Source: Lumnitzera littorea (lineage: Eukaryota > Streptophyta > Magnoliopsida > Myrtales > Combretaceae). From it: 64,000 nt of DNA. The notes under the pieces were generated by a model. That model saw nothing but the letters and a program-made list of their open reading frames with translations. It made no database searches and was not told the DNA's origin. The position numbers and the translations under genes are program-made. The DNA lies in the NCBI GenBank assembly GCA_024138015.1, contig JAMXBB010000003.1, positions 36,383,832 to 36,447,831 on the forward strand, written 5' to 3'. Every line of letters starts with the position of its first letter. Within the stretch, counting starts at the first letter, position 1. This document shows positions 31,934 to 44,672 of this stretch, in pieces.

Positions 31934-33520
31934 ACAACACATAATAAGATAATATAATATATTCTTTTACCTATGAGAGCTAGCCTCAAAATGTTCACAT
32001 AATTTGGTATTTAAATAATAGGTCTTTAGCAATAGATAAACTTTGTGTGCTTAGAATATAATGATAGATAATAATAATAATAATAATATCTATATTAGGT
32101 ATAAATTGAATTTACTTATCATGAATGACAATGAAAATATCCTTATACATCAAGGGTTTCAATTGCGGTTATTTTTTAAGATAATTATTGTGATATGGTC
32201 TAATTTTGCACAATTATTTAAGTATAATTTTATCTAGAATTTAAAACTTATAAAATTTTCTTAATAAATTTCAAGAAAAATAGTACATCAATTTTAAGGT
32301 AATTAAGCTTTGACATGATAAATTTTAGTTTATAAACTATATTGATTATATTTCATCTTACTTTTAAAATCAAACTTTGCATGAGGGTTTCTTTCTTCTT
32401 CTTCTTTTTTTTGTTTTTAACTTTATTTATTTATTTTTTAAATATAAAACTTTTATTTTTACTTTATTCTTATTATTTTTTCCTTGGTTTTAAATTTGAT
32501 GGAGATCCTACACATCTTTGTCAATAATCATTTTTAGTCTATCATACTTGAAATATCGAAATTTACGAGGTTACTTTGTCCTATTTTTATCATATTAAAA
32601 ATTACTAGCCCAAATTATAGAGTATTACATCTTAGATAATTACAAATCTACTAATAAAGTTTACAACGTTTATTTACCTTCCATAGCATTTGGGAATATC
32701 CATTTCCCTTCATACTATTACTAAAAAGCTCATAAAAAGTGATGATTTTAGACTTTAACTACAATTCAGAAGGCAAAACTATACATTTAAAAGTTGTGGA
32801 AAGGTAAAAAGAAGAAGAAGAAAGGGGAGGTGGGATTTGCATTTTTTAGATATTTGCATATGCCAATAGTTTGATGGTGTATTTACAATTTGTCCTAATT
32901 TTTTTTGCATATTTAACAGTGATATTCACACATTTTACACACATATGTAACTCCATTTTATAAACTTTTGGTTAAATGCAAATAGTCATTTAGAATTTTT
33001 AAACATGCTTTCACATTTGTATAACATTTTAAATCATGCATATACTCTAAACTAATGCAGAAACTCCAAAATCATTGTCGAGAAAATCATAAACAACAGT
33101 AGTATCGAGGCTTTAGAGCAATTTAGAGGGTATGCACATTTTTCCAAAAAATTAAGAAAGTTGAAGGAAAATTTTGAGATTTAGGAAGTATATTCATATA
33201 CAATCAATAGTTTTTAAAATTGTATTTGTAATTTGCCTCTGTCTTTTTATTCAATGTATGCAAAATACCATAAATGGATGTATGTGTATATCCTTTCCCT
33301 ATATTTATTCAAAAAGATTTTTACCAATTTTTATCACTAACCAAGATATATGATAATTAATTTTAAAATGTAAGATTATTCTATAGTAATTTATAACAGA
33401 GACGATGAGTTGTAACATTTGATTGTTACTTGCCGTGTATTAAAGTAAAAAAGTGAGGGGAAAAAAGTAAGAAAAAAGAAAATGTATGCATTAAATGACA
33501 ATGGTCAGAAGGAGGTCTTT
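29700..33520. other. AT-rich DNA without recognisable genes
   Basis: About 3.8 kb of very AT-rich sequence with only short random frames. Contains a TA run (about 31092-31110), a CT run (31771-31788), an ATT microsatellite (31903-31934) and an AAT microsatellite (32069-32088). Probably old element debris, but no domain could be read on either strand. Confidence 0.5.
31903..31934. repeat. (ATT)n microsatellite
   Basis: About ten uninterrupted att units. Confidence 0.9.
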
Positions 33521-33527
33521 GTATTAT

Positions 33528-33823
33528 AGGGAAAATGTCATATTCGGTATCAAAACTTTACCAATTTTGCAATAAACTATCAAAAATCTAAAAGTGTTAA
33601 TTTTGTTCCTTGAACTTTGGTTGGTTTTTGCCATCAACTACCTAAACTTCGCTTATTTTTTCAATTGACTACCATAACTTAACTCATTTTTGTAATTAAC
33701 TATCTTATATAGGTATTACAAATTACCTTTAAAGTTTGTAGATAGTAAATCAACACTTTTAAGTTTCAGATAGATAATTATAAAAAGAGAAAAGATTCAA
33801 GTATTAAATGTGATATTCACCCT
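33528..33823. mobile_element. MITE-like element, about 296 bp
   Basis: Starts agggaaaatgtcatattcgg and ends tgatattcaccct; the end reversed (agggtgaatatcacattta) partly matches the start. The interior repeats phrases like caataaactatc and caattaactatc on alternate strands, the style of common plant MITEs beginning AGGGAAAATGTCA. Terminal match is imperfect. Confidence 0.5.
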
Positions 33824-34065
33824 CGAATTATGTATAGGCAAAGAAGGTGAAAGCTAGAGAGAATAAAGTAAAAATAATATATAGATATATTATAATATCT
33901 TTCGATATATAATTTTCTTTTTTAAAAAGGAATATGTAGTGTACCACTATGTACAACAAAGTAAGATGGCACCATCAATGTCTCACAAAGAATAATTGGA
34001 GGGCTAAGTTAGTTTAATCTCAAAGAACTTAAAATTTGAGAAAAAAAAAAAACATTAGAGAGGGA
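33824..34065. other. Short AT-rich spacer
   Basis: Nothing recognised. Confidence 0.4.
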
Positions 34066-34923
34066 TGTTGATAGAAACCAGACCTAAGCACTTATAACAC
34101 ATACTTAAGCTAGAGGCTTAAAAAACATGGTGCCCACTAATCATCACCCTTCGTACTACTATTAAAGAAATGTCTTTGCTACATTTAACCAATCTGTACT
34201 ATTCCCTAAGCTCCTATTATCCATTTACTTAACTACGAATCTAAGCTCTTGGTTTCCTTGAGTGTCTAGATAGCTCGACCATGACTACTAATAATTCATT
34301 TAGCCTATTTCTAAGCTCCCTATGCATTGATTCAAGCAGACTAAGCAAGCCAGACTTGCCACTTGTTTGTATAGAAATTGTGAACACTGAGTAGAAAAGT
34401 ACCCAACAACCTATTGACATGTATATCTAACATTCCTACCATTGTACTCTTTATTGAAGGATATTCCTTGTGTCTTTAGTCTATTTTGCCTTTTTTTTGT
34501 GTAATGTAAAAACCATGTAGCTTCACTATTTGAGAGACTTATCTAATTGATTTTGTATTGATTGCTGTCTTGTAACCTTAAGAGGCTACAATAAAAGCCT
34601 CTCTTACACATCTTGTTGGAATTAGATTATTACCAAGCTTGAATATTCATCTTCTTCCTTATGTTCTTACATGTATTTTTACCCAAGTTCACGTACTCTT
34701 ATCAGCCCTTTTAGCAAGGATTATGGTGAGTAACCTTAAGTAGTGCCCCATGTATCATATTAGAAACTTAGTTAGGTTTGTGTGCAATTTGTGGTGCATC
34801 ATCCATAGGATTCGTGTATGATCTTGCTAAACCTTCACCATTTCCATTCTTACTTCAAGCCATAACTTGGTTTAAACCCACCCCTATTGTTGTGTAATAT
34901 CACTGGCATATGTTCATCTATCA
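34066..34923 (+). repeat. Left LTR of gypsy composite
   Basis: From about 34306 to 34923 it aligns clearly with 38798-39432: aagctccctatgcattgat, gaaggatattcctt, cttgtaaccttaagaggct, ataaaagcctct, ttccattcttacttcaagcca, tatgttcatcta. A plausible LTR start is TGTTGATAGAAACC at 34066, making the right copy 5'-truncated. Promoter-like cttgtaaccttaagaggc...ataaaagcctct lies at about 34572-34605. The end ctatca is followed by a PBS-like sequence. Confidence 0.7.
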
Positions 34924-34937
34924 TATTGCTATCAAAA
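34924..34937 (+). other. Degenerate primer binding site
   Basis: aTTGCTATCAAAAC resembles TTGGTATCAGAGC with three mismatches, directly after the LTR. Confidence 0.45.
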
Positions 34938-35285
34938 CATAAGGTTTTGAGAAGGAGTTCCTAAGTACAAAATACCATGTTCTATTTCTCGGTAATTTCT
35001 TATGTATGTTAGTTATTTGTTTGAAACTATTTGTATTATCGTTGGCGTTGGAGTTGTTATGTGATATTTTTAGTTGCATTGTGAGCAGTTTGTAGTTGTA
35101 TATGTTTTCTGTTGAGGGAGCTATTCGTTGCGAATTGCTTATTGAGATTTATTAGTTGTTGAGAAGTCAATATAGTTGTTAAGCTATGGTGTAACAATTT
35201 TAATCACATTTAGATTGCTATAGTGGTTAAGTTGTAGTATTGTTATCTTCTGTTTAGAGAAATATTATGAATAAAAGTTGAGAAA

Positions 35286-35925
35286 ATGTCAAACTGTAGT
35301 ATCTAAGCCGTTATTGGTGATAATGAGAGTGATGCTCCAAATCATAACTGGAATGTTTTAGCTACCCTCAAATCTACAAATGAGAGATTTGATGAATTAA
35401 CCACTATGATGGCCGAATTCACCAAGGTTATAGGCTAGATAGCTAATATCCAACCTATTGAAATTTCCCCTAGAGATGATTAAGCTAGTGTACTTATTAG
35501 GAATAGTAGACATGAAGTTTGGAATGCAAGGTGTGAGTACCTAACTTGGAATATTCAAGTTGGAGCAATGGTCAAAATAGCAAGGTTCCATATCGAGTTA
35601 AGTGAAGTAAAAGAAGATGATGATGTAGATTATGTCAAGATGCTGATGTTAACGTTTATTGTTACTAGTGATGTAGATGAATATTTAGATTAGAAGAAAG
35701 GGTTGAAGTTATTTGACTATTATCAGTATGGGGACTTTGGCAAAGTGCGCCTAGTTGCCTTAAAGTTCTTAGGATATGCTGCTATGTGGTGGAATAATTT
35801 GTAAGTCCAAAGAAAAGATGGACATTGAAGGGTCAAGACTTAGGCTAAAATAAAAAGAATCATGCATGGAAGGTTTATACCAGATTCATTTTTGTAAGAT
35901 ACATTAGAAAAGATTTAAGTAGGGG
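35286..35925 (+). pseudogene. Gypsy gag (composite element)
   Basis: Reads VIGDNESDAPNHNWNVLA, NERFDELTTMMAEFTKV, and then LKLFDYYQYGDFGKVRLVAL followed by KFLGYAAMWWNNL, the last two matching the core of Retrotrans_gag (FDYY ... VKLVALRL ... WW). RIMHGRFIPDSFL follows. It contains several stops and ends near 35920 before any zinc knuckle. Confidence 0.7.
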
Positions 35926-35926
35926 T

Positions 35927-35998
35927 AAGCGTGGTTTGGTTCGATACAATTCACACCCTACCCCCCACCCCCCTCTACCAAACTGAACCTAAAATTAT
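35927..35998. other. Short foreign insert at gag-integrase junction
   Basis: ggggtaagcgtggtttggttcg and later accaaactgaacc look like remains of a small element with (ggttcggttt)-type ends. It separates gag from integrase, where protease, RT and RNase H should be. Confidence 0.35.
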
Positions 35999-35999
35999 C

Positions 36000-37095
36000 T
36001 GGTTAAGATGTCCATAAGGTAGTCGATAGTTACAAAGTATGCAAGAGAGCCAAAGGAAAGAGAGAGCTACATGGAGAGTATATGCCTCTACCTACACTGA
36101 CCTTACCTTGGGTCGACATTAATATAAACTTTATCTTAGGGTTGCCTCGAACATCTAAGGGAAAAGATTCAATCCTTGTTGTAATGGACCACTTCAGTAA
36201 AATGATACACTTCATCCCGTTCCATCAAACTAACAATGCTTTAAATGTTGTTGATTTGTTTTTACAAGAAGTTGTTCGACTATATGGAGTGTCGAAAACT
36301 GTTGTTTTAAATCATGATACTACATTCTTAAGCTATTTTTAGAAGACTCTTTAGAAAATACTTAAGACTAAACTTATTTTAAGCTTCAGTAGCCACCCTT
36401 ATATTGATGGCTAAACTGAAGTGGTGAATAGGATGTTAAGAAATTTACTTAGAGCTGTTGTAGGAAAGAACTTAAAGGATTGGGATCTATGTCTACTAGT
36501 TGTGGAATTTGTAAACAACTGAACTGTTTATAGCACCATTGGGAAGACTCCTTTGAGGTCGTTTATGGCCTTAATCCCACTATTCTACTAGATCTGATCG
36601 ATACCCTTGTTGCTACTAAAAAGAGTCAATTTAGAGTTGACCGAGCCTAAGAATTATAGGAACTACATTAGTTTATAGCAAGGAAGATCACCAAGTTCAA
36701 CTAGAGATAACAAGAGATTGGTAGTTGAGACCGTTGAACTATTATTTTCAGATTAGGCGACTTAGTATGGATTCACCTCAGTTAAGAGCAATTTCCACAC
36801 CAAAGCTAAAGCAAGCTATCTCCACAAACTGATGGTCCATTTAAGGTCCTAAAGAAGATTAACTATAATGCCTACTAGATTGAATTACATGAGAACTACA
36901 GTATTTCTTCCACCTTTAGTGTGTCCGACTTGATTCCCCATCGACGAAAAGAAGAAGACCCAATAGATGTTACGATAGAGGAAGAGCTAGAAAGCTCTTC
37001 GAATTTGAGCACAAATCTTTTTGACCCTTAGGCAGATGATAAGAATCAACTCCTCAAACCAGTCATGTATAATCGAGCTGGAGGACTCTAATGAG
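36000..37095 (+). pseudogene. Gypsy integrase (first copy)
   Basis: Starts in the zinc-binding end (HKVVDSYKVCKRAKGK), then WVDININFILGLPRTSKGKD, VVMDHFSKMIHFIPF (first catalytic Asp kept in DININ), NHDTTFLSYF (D of the usual D-R-D-x-x-F region changed context), HPYIDG-TEVVNRMLRNLLR (catalytic Glu kept). The C-terminal part near 36830-36940 reads DGPFKVLKKINYNAY and STFSVSDLIPHRRKEE. 36082-36342 is open. Missing protease and RT upstream show an internal deletion. Confidence 0.8.
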
Positions 37096-37855
37096 TTACA
37101 TGGAGCATACTAGCTCGAAGTGCTATCTAGTATAAAGATTCCTATTTCGATCTCCATCTTTTACTTTATTGCTGACCCAAACATCAAGCTCTCATGTGTG
37201 CCAACATAGTTTCCAAAGCTACCGAGCAAACGTACCCACTTGTTGAACTAGCTGACCTGTAGAGCAACCATTCTTATCGCCTAGCTCTTACCAAGACCTA
37301 AATAATGTTCGAGTATACCAACCTTAAACTTATATCCTAGCTGATCTCCCAAGTCGACTAGCATCTAACCTTAGAACAAGCTGAATTGTATGATACCTGA
37401 CCTGAAGGGGATTTAGATATCCTTAAGTGATCGAGCTTCAACCTGAACTAATCAAGTCAGCTCTGACTGTAGATTCTTTCCTTCACCTTTGTCCGAATTG
37501 TATCATCCTCTAAATTGCCAACCACCATGCGGCATTGTCTTTTAGCATAACATTCCAAAAGGATTCCTTCACCTTCCATATAGAATATTCTTTATTTTTT
37601 TTTACCTTTTTAGTATATTTCATATATTCTAATTTGTAAATTACCCTTTTTATCTTTTCCATATGTGCTTGTAACCTCAGAGAAGCTAGTATACAAACCC
37701 CATTTGTTGTATACAGACAATACATTACATTTTTAAGATGATTACAAGTTTCCTTGTAAGCAACCCATGTTCTTGTTTTTCCCTTAACTCTTATCTATTC
37801 TCTTTAATAAGGAGTAGTGGAGAGTAACCTTATAGTTTGGACCAGTAAGTCACAT
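37096..37855 (+). repeat. Third LTR-like block between the two integrases
   Basis: Contains tgcttgtaacctcagagaagct and gagtaacctta, also found in the flanking LTRs (cttgtaacc...agaggct, gagtaaccttaagt), and ends ...agtaagtca followed by catctggtgccgagtagg, a possible tggtgcc-type primer site. It is probably an LTR of a related but distinct element; edges are uncertain. Confidence 0.45.
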
Positions 37856-38070
37856 CTGGTGCCGAGTAGGATTGATTGGTGTATCATATTTAATTAGTAG
37901 CTGCTTAGATTTTGCTAGTCTTCTTTTATTTTCCTTTGGCTCTTTCCATTGTGGTGCTTCTCCATTTGTTTGACCTTGGAGACTTATCGAGAACTATTAG
38001 TGTAGGAAGCTCATGGTAGAGGCTTATCTAGTTACTTTGGTGAAAGGAGAACATAGGAGCTACTTAAGGT
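37856..38070. other. Spacer between LTR-like block and second integrase
   Basis: Follows the possible primer site; short unrecognised frames only. Confidence 0.35.
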
Positions 38071-38790
38071 AAGGTTCTTTTGGTTAAGGATGATAAAAGA
38101 TGTTCATAAGGTTGTGGAGAGGTACAATACTTACAAGAAAGCAAAGAGCTAAGTTGAATAAGGAAAGAATATGCTCTTACCTATCCCGACTAAACAGTAG
38201 AACAAACTTAGCATAGATTTTATTCTTGGGTTACCCTGAATAACCTAAAGAAAGGATTCCATCATGGTCGCTATAGATAGATTTAACAAGATGATACACT
38301 TCATCTTATGCTAAAAAACTAAAATGATGCTTTACATATTTCTTCTCTTTTCTTATAGGTGATCAATAAGTTACATGGTGTTCCCTAGGGCATCGTGTTT
38401 GATAGATATCACAAATTCCTTTGTCATTTTTGGTAGACCCTGTAGCGTAAACTTAGTACAAAGTTGATGTTTAATACATCATGCCATCTACAAACAGATG
38501 TATAGACAAAGGTCATTGACCAAACTTTGTGATCCCTGCTTTAATTTACTATAGGAAGAATCCTAATTGACTAGCATTTAACTCGTCGATTATGGAGTTT
38601 GCTCCCAAATGGTTAGTACATAACACCACTGGCAAGATATCTTTCAAGCTGGTTTATAGTTTCAATCCTGACCTACTACTTGATCAAGGTCTTCGACAAT
38701 GCCTAGTTAAGAAGACCTAGCTATCCTTAATCGAGCTTGAGCTTTGTAGATGATCTATAAGAAGGTAAATAATTACTAAGCCTGAGTTAC
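38071..38790 (+). pseudogene. Gypsy integrase (second, more decayed copy)
   Basis: Reads DVHKVVERYNTYKKAKS, then LSIDFILGLP, KDSIMVAIDRFNKMIHFIL, HGVP, then FDRYHKFLCHF-like and QTD-QTKVID-like text: the same integrase segments as at 36000-37000, in the same order and orientation. It ends abruptly at about 38790, where the right LTR copy begins in mid-sequence. Confidence 0.65.
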
Positions 38791-38797
38791 CATAATG

Positions 38798-39432
38798 CTC
38801 AAGCTCCCTATGCATTGATCCAAGCTATTTGAGTAAGCTAGACTTACCTCTTGTTCGTATAAAAACTGTTAGCACTTGTTAAAAAAGCACCCAACCACCC
38901 ATCGACACATGTCTTTGACATTCCATCAACATGTGTCTCTGACATTCTTGCCATTGTACTTTCTACGAGAGGATATTCCTTATGCCTTTAGTCTTTTTTG
39001 CCCTTTTTATGTAATGAAAAAGCCTTGTAACTTCTCTATTTAGAAACTTATCTAATTTAGTCCCTACTAGTTGTTGTCTTGTAACCTTAAGAGGTTACTA
39101 TAAAAGCCTCTTTTATACATTTTTTTTTAATCAAATTATTACTAGACTTAAATATTCATCTTCTTCCTTGTGTTCTTGCATGTGTTGCTACCTAAGTTTA
39201 CGTGCTTTTATCAATCCATTTAGCAAGGATTGAGTCACTTACCCTAGGTAGTGCTTTATATGTTATATCAAAGTGCTAATTAGGTTTGTATGTGTATTTA
39301 TGGTGCGACTTATCTACAAGATAGTGCACGAGTTTGTTAAACCCTCACTATTTCCATTCTTACTTCAAGCCATGGCTTAGTTTGAACTCACCCTCGTTAC
39401 TGTGTCATATTGTTAGCGTATGTTCATCTACA
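38798..39432 (+). repeat. Right LTR of gypsy composite
   Basis: Starts at TGCTCAAGCTCCCTATGC and aligns to 34306-34923 up to ctaca at 39432. Contains the same cttgtaaccttaagagg...ataaaagcctct promoter-like block at about 39074-39110. No target duplication seen. Confidence 0.7.
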
Positions 39433-42409
39433 TATAGTGTATTAGATGCATTATGGAGAATGATTTTCACTATGAAAATAGAAAATTTCTAATTGGAAGC
39501 AAAGTCCCTTATATTTAAGAGAAATATTGTCAAACAAATAACTAAGATTATTCCAATTTATCAATTAAGAATAAGTATTACCAATCACTATAGTAAATAT
39601 ATCCAACTATCCAATTAGTCCCAATTAAGGAATCAGGGGGTAGAGCTTTGAAGTGACTAATTGTAGAAAATTTTAAATTTTTAATAAACTTCCCCTTTGA
39701 TTACATTAATAGTATGGTGAAAATTTGAACTAAATTTATGCAAAATTTGTTATAAATAAAATGACAAAGATTAAGCTCAAAGATTTATAGTAATTTCATT
39801 TTGTACATTGAGACTCTTTAAGCTTCGTTGTTGGGGATTCAGTTGTTTACATTAGACATTTCACTAATTCAATAAGAAAATAATGAGAGTATAAGGTATA
39901 ACCCCCTTAATTATAATGAAGATTGTTGGCTCTCTCTCTTATCTGTAACATAAACTTTCATAAATCTATGATGTTTTTCTTATCAAGATTAAGAATTTCC
40001 AAAAAAAGAATGAGGAAAAAAAAAAAATAAAGTTCCTTGAAAGATTAGCTCAAGGGGACTTCTAAGTTTCTTGTCTAAGTTTGTAAGTTACAATAAAATG
40101 TAAACTATTAGCATGGATGATATTAGTAAATTATCAAGTTTGAAAATGCTAACGAAAGTTATTGAGGTTTTTCTTCTGTATATTGGGAGCTTCTAAAACA
40201 TGTTTCTATGAACCTTATTGGTGATCTAACAATGAGATGAGACATTACTTTATATTCTTTAATTCAAACATGGAGAAGGAGTTGAGGTTTTACTATTTAA
40301 AAAATTTGAACTGACTATCTTCCCTTTTGGATAAGCCTTTTGAATCTTTGACAACTTTGTTAATAACTTCCACAAAATCTTGCCAAATTTGATCATTTTC
40401 AATTTGAATCTAAGAATATCTTTTGTGAAAAAGTCTAACTGATGTCTTGATTAACGAAAGATAACTCTTAGTTTTTTTAACTCTTATAACATATGAGATA
40501 GTACTTCAGTATCTTCCTTAAAATCTAGATGAATTCAAAATTCAAATTTCTAGAATAAATCTCTCAAAATCTAGTGTGTAATCTTTGAAAGAACCTCTTT
40601 CCAATAGTCTTAATACACTCTTTATACTCGTACAAACTCTCCTCATAACTAAACCTTATCTTTAAAAACTTTCAAAATTCAAAAAATATATATTTTTAGA
40701 TAAATCAACATATATATTCTTGAATATTATGATATCTAATAAAATATCTAATTTGAAATTTGGTCCAACTTATTTGAGAAATAATTTTGATATAATAATC
40801 CAATTTTATGCTTTAGAAATGTTTCATATCTTCAAAGAAAACTCTTTAGTCTTTGCTATCTTTAGTCAATTGTGATTTTTCTTGATGTTTGTCCATAAAT
40901 AAAACCTACTTGAAACTAATTTGTCATCTAAAATTGAATCAAGTCAAATATATCACCTAAATACATTTGATTAGTAGAGCTAGACCTTGACCTACAAAAA
41001 TGAATTTAATTTTCTTTATTCCTCATGTTGAATTTCTAATTCTTGATAATGTCTTCTAGACAACCTTCTATGTTTTCTAATAAAGCTTCTAAGTCATGTT
41101 ACTTCATTATGTCTCTTAGAAAAGCTTTTAAGTTTTAAGCATGGACTTTAATGTTTCTATCAAATGCCTTTGTCAACTTTGTTTCTTTCTATGTTTATCG
41201 ATAAACCTTTTTTGTGTTTTACGCCTCTTCACAAATACTTTAGTCACCTTCTATGTTTTTTATTAGACCTTGTAACTATACTATTACATCTTTCTTTTGC
41301 CTTTTATATAACTTTCTATATCTGTGATCTCACTTAAGAAACGTGTCAATGAAATCACTTAATGCTTGTTACCATCAAAGGATATTTTTAAAGAACTTAA
41401 CAACATTTACCTACTCTATCTACTCTACTAATAAATATATATTGAACTTACAATATTACAATAATGAGGTTTATATTGGACCTTAATCATGGATTGTAAG
41501 GAATTAAGCCATTTCAATTAGGGGTTTTAATTAATTTATCCATGATCTAACCTATTTTACCCATCTTTAATGGGATTGTCTCATGGACTTGCTTCAATTA
41601 ATTGTCTAATGTAAGCTTTAGTTTAGCTTATTAGGGACTTTCTTCGATGTTTCCCTTGCTAAAGGTAGAATAACCTCTATATTCTCATCTCTTACTACCC
41701 CACTTGGCAATGTTGTATAAGTTGCTTTGTCATCCCTTTTATTTGCATTGCTAACATGAAATTTGCAATTAGACACATTGATTTAGTTAACAATATTATG
41801 CATTAGGGCTTTTTGTTTAGCAAGTAAATACAATTGAACTAATAAACAATAATGAAATTATTCCTAACAGGAATACTGTACTAGTAACAAACTCAAGTTC
41901 ATGGATAGAGGCTACTACAATTGTTTCACTCCTTTACTGGCCACCAATTCTAAGATCTACATTTCTAACAAAACCTAATGCTGGTACTTACTTCAAATTT
42001 ATCACCATGAGTTAGGATTGACTTCTCTCCACTTTTTTCCTAAGTTTATTAACAACTTATGTAGAGATGAAAAAATGCGAGGCTCATGTGTCTATCATCA
42101 CATATATTAAGCCTTTATGCTCATAGTGTCTTAGAACTTCACGGAATTCCCTAATATATGAAAGGTGAAAAACTACTTTTGTTGTGGAATAAAAAGATGT
42201 TATATTTTAATGAATGTATTTAATTTATTCAAAATTCAAAAATTCCATCATAGGTATTTTCAATCCTTATTGAAATTCCATTTTCCATACGATTAGTGTC
42301 TTACTTAGAAAAGAAAGAAATACCAAAGTCCCATAATTTACGACTATTTCATTCTCTACTTTTTGTTTTAGAGGACATAAATTTTCTTATTTAGATTATG
42401 CATCGAATG
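39433..42409. other. AT-rich DNA, nothing recognised
   Basis: About 3 kb without a readable domain on either strand; short frames only. Confidence 0.45.
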
Positions 42410-43350
42410 ATAGATTGTCAACTACTAGTCGTTTCACTTGCGTGCACCTTTGAAGCCTTCAGTCACTCGCTCGAAGAATTCTCTCTGAACAGCTTATCGA
42501 AGACGAAGCACAGTTTACAGGAGAATGGTGGAAGAACTCTTTGAGGGCTTGTCTCGACCATACACTACTTTATCAAGCTCCAAGTATTGAACATTATCTA
42601 TCGAATGCCGAGGCATGGATACCAAGTGCCAAGGCCAAAGACCTTAGTTATATGACACTGCACCTATCTCTTAACACTCTTTGGTGTCGAGGTCGAGGTA
42701 TTGAGTGCCAAGGCCCACTTACTGAGCACCAAGGCTTACTTGCCGAGTAATGAGATCCCCTTCATGTTGGCCCCCTACTCTTCAGCTTACTATTTTTGTT
42801 ACTTTTACATGGTGACACCTACATTTACTGCCAATACGGAACCAATATCTCATTACCACTTATCTTTTCGCTTAACACTATACTATTTTTCCCTTTTTAT
42901 CATTTGTCCTATTTACCCCTTTTCGTATGTATTAGGAATATCTTTTCATGAATACATTTTTGTAATTTTCTTTATTTGTAATGTTGCTTTAGGGACTTAT
43001 TATAAATAGTCTTCTCTCTTTGTAGCTATGAGACATATTATATTCTAAAGACATTTTTAATATACTTGGTCCTTGCGAGACTTTCTTCTCTAAGTTCATT
43101 TCCATACACTCTTATCTAGTCTTATAAAGTAGCTCAAGATTAGTAGTGGGTAGATCTTGGTATTAGCTTATGCGTTACATCAAGTGAAGATCGTGTTTAT
43201 AGGTGAGTCGTATTTTCTGAGTAGCTTTACATCAGCTACTACATTAAGTTCACCGACCTTATCCTTCTATTTTCTATGATACTTCAAAGAACCTATTTGG
43301 TTCACATCTCCCTACCTACGATAAACCCTATGATAATTGAGCTTTTAGGC
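42410..43350 (+). repeat. Possible solo LTR of unknown gypsy family
   Basis: Composition differs from its AT-rich surroundings. It has an internal repeated phrase (gtgccaaggcc, gtgccaaggccc, gcaccaaggct between 42625 and 42735), then a TATA-like ttATAAATAgtcttctctctttgtagct at about 43001, and a transcript-like stretch (cttggtccttgcgagactttcttctc). This layout resembles a plant LTR U3-R. No partner copy or clear ends in the window. Confidence 0.35.
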
Positions 43351-44463
43351 ACATCATCAAATGTGCTAATGCTCTATCCAAACCATTTGGAAATCTTGGT
43401 TCAAAACCTTCACAACTGGGGCTAAGATACCTTTGCTATACATATTATGTTTCTTTCTCTATTACTATTGGAATAGTTTTATTACTCTAAATATAACATC
43501 ATGTGATGTGTACAAGATCAATCATTAGCAACATCACTCTTATAAGTTCAAGTCATGCTTAAAAAGAAAAAAAAAAGGGTATATAAAAGCTCGTTTAATA
43601 GAAAAAAAAAGGTTAAAATTGAAGCTCATTCAATTAATTATTCTAGTAACTTAAGTTTAAGTTCAATTCGACTATTATTTATTTGAACTCACACTGATTT
43701 GAACTTACATAAATATCGAGTCTGGTTGCATTAGCTTGGAAGCTAACTTGATTCACAGATATACTAAGTAGGGCTACTTTGAATTCTTATAGAATGTGGC
43801 AATTTGCGATTACAGGAGCACTTTTAAGGACATCTAATAGGTATAAGGAAACTTCAACATTATCTAACTACTTAATTCACATGGTTAATGGGATTGAGTT
43901 GAATGGTGTTTATGACCATTTAATTAAAAAAAGAATCGGTGAAAATGGATCAAAATAAAGAGGGCTACTAAATTCAATATCCATTTTACTTTTGAAAGTA
44001 GAGGATGGAGTAGAAGAAATGCTTCTCCTTCTTTTTTGCAACCTTCTCTCTCTTTTTTGTTTTTTTTGTTTTGTTTTCCGTCCACTTTAGTAGGTGTAAG
44101 TGGAATGAAATGATGAATTAATCAACATAAATATCATATTTTTGATAAATTAAATTTTGATAGTGTATTCTTGGCCACTTTTGTTTTATTTTTGGCAAAA
44201 TTTAATGCAAGTACTAAAAAATATTCTCAAAGACATAAAACAAAAGAAAAATGGAAATTCTACACTCATTATTTTGGATTTCCTTTATCTTCACTTAAAA
44301 TATTTTTTCATCTATATTATTAAAAGCAAAGTGCCTTAAATAGCTACTTTTTGGTATCTTTAGTGATTGTGAGTAGTTTTTATTTTTAAATTTACTAAGT
44401 AATTCTTAACTAATTATTTATTTAAAACAAAAAGATTATGTAATTGGATGTATTAAAGTAAAT
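43351..44463. other. AT-rich intergenic DNA
   Basis: Nothing recognised apart from poly-A and poly-T tracts. Confidence 0.45.
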
Positions 44464-44651
44464 ACAATTTCTATTTTTGAATTTACATTCCACTTTCATC
44501 AACAAAAAAACTTACTCAATAAGCCCACCAATCCACAATTCAATAAAAAACTAACTCAACATGTTACTCATATCAACCACAATTTCTATTTCTGAATTTA
44601 CATTTCACTTTCATCAATAAAAAACTAACTCAATAAGCTCACCAATCCATG
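44464..44651. repeat. Direct duplication, 115-bp spacing
   Basis: acaatttctattt(t/c)tgaatttaca at 44464 recurs at 44579, and the match runs on through aactcaataagc(c/t)caccaatcca. Few differences, so it is relatively recent. Confidence 0.75.
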
Positions 44652-44672
44652 AATCTTTTTTTCTCTTTCATC

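Noticed and set aside
31172..32527. Short hydrophobic frames in AT-rich DNA
   Set aside because: Poly-F/I/L/Y composition expected from AT-rich sequence; no start context or homology.
42541..43009. Two overlapping frames of 69 and 102 codons
   Set aside because: No domain; they cover a segment that looks like an LTR promoter, and the repeated gtgccaaggc phrases make the first frame open by chance.
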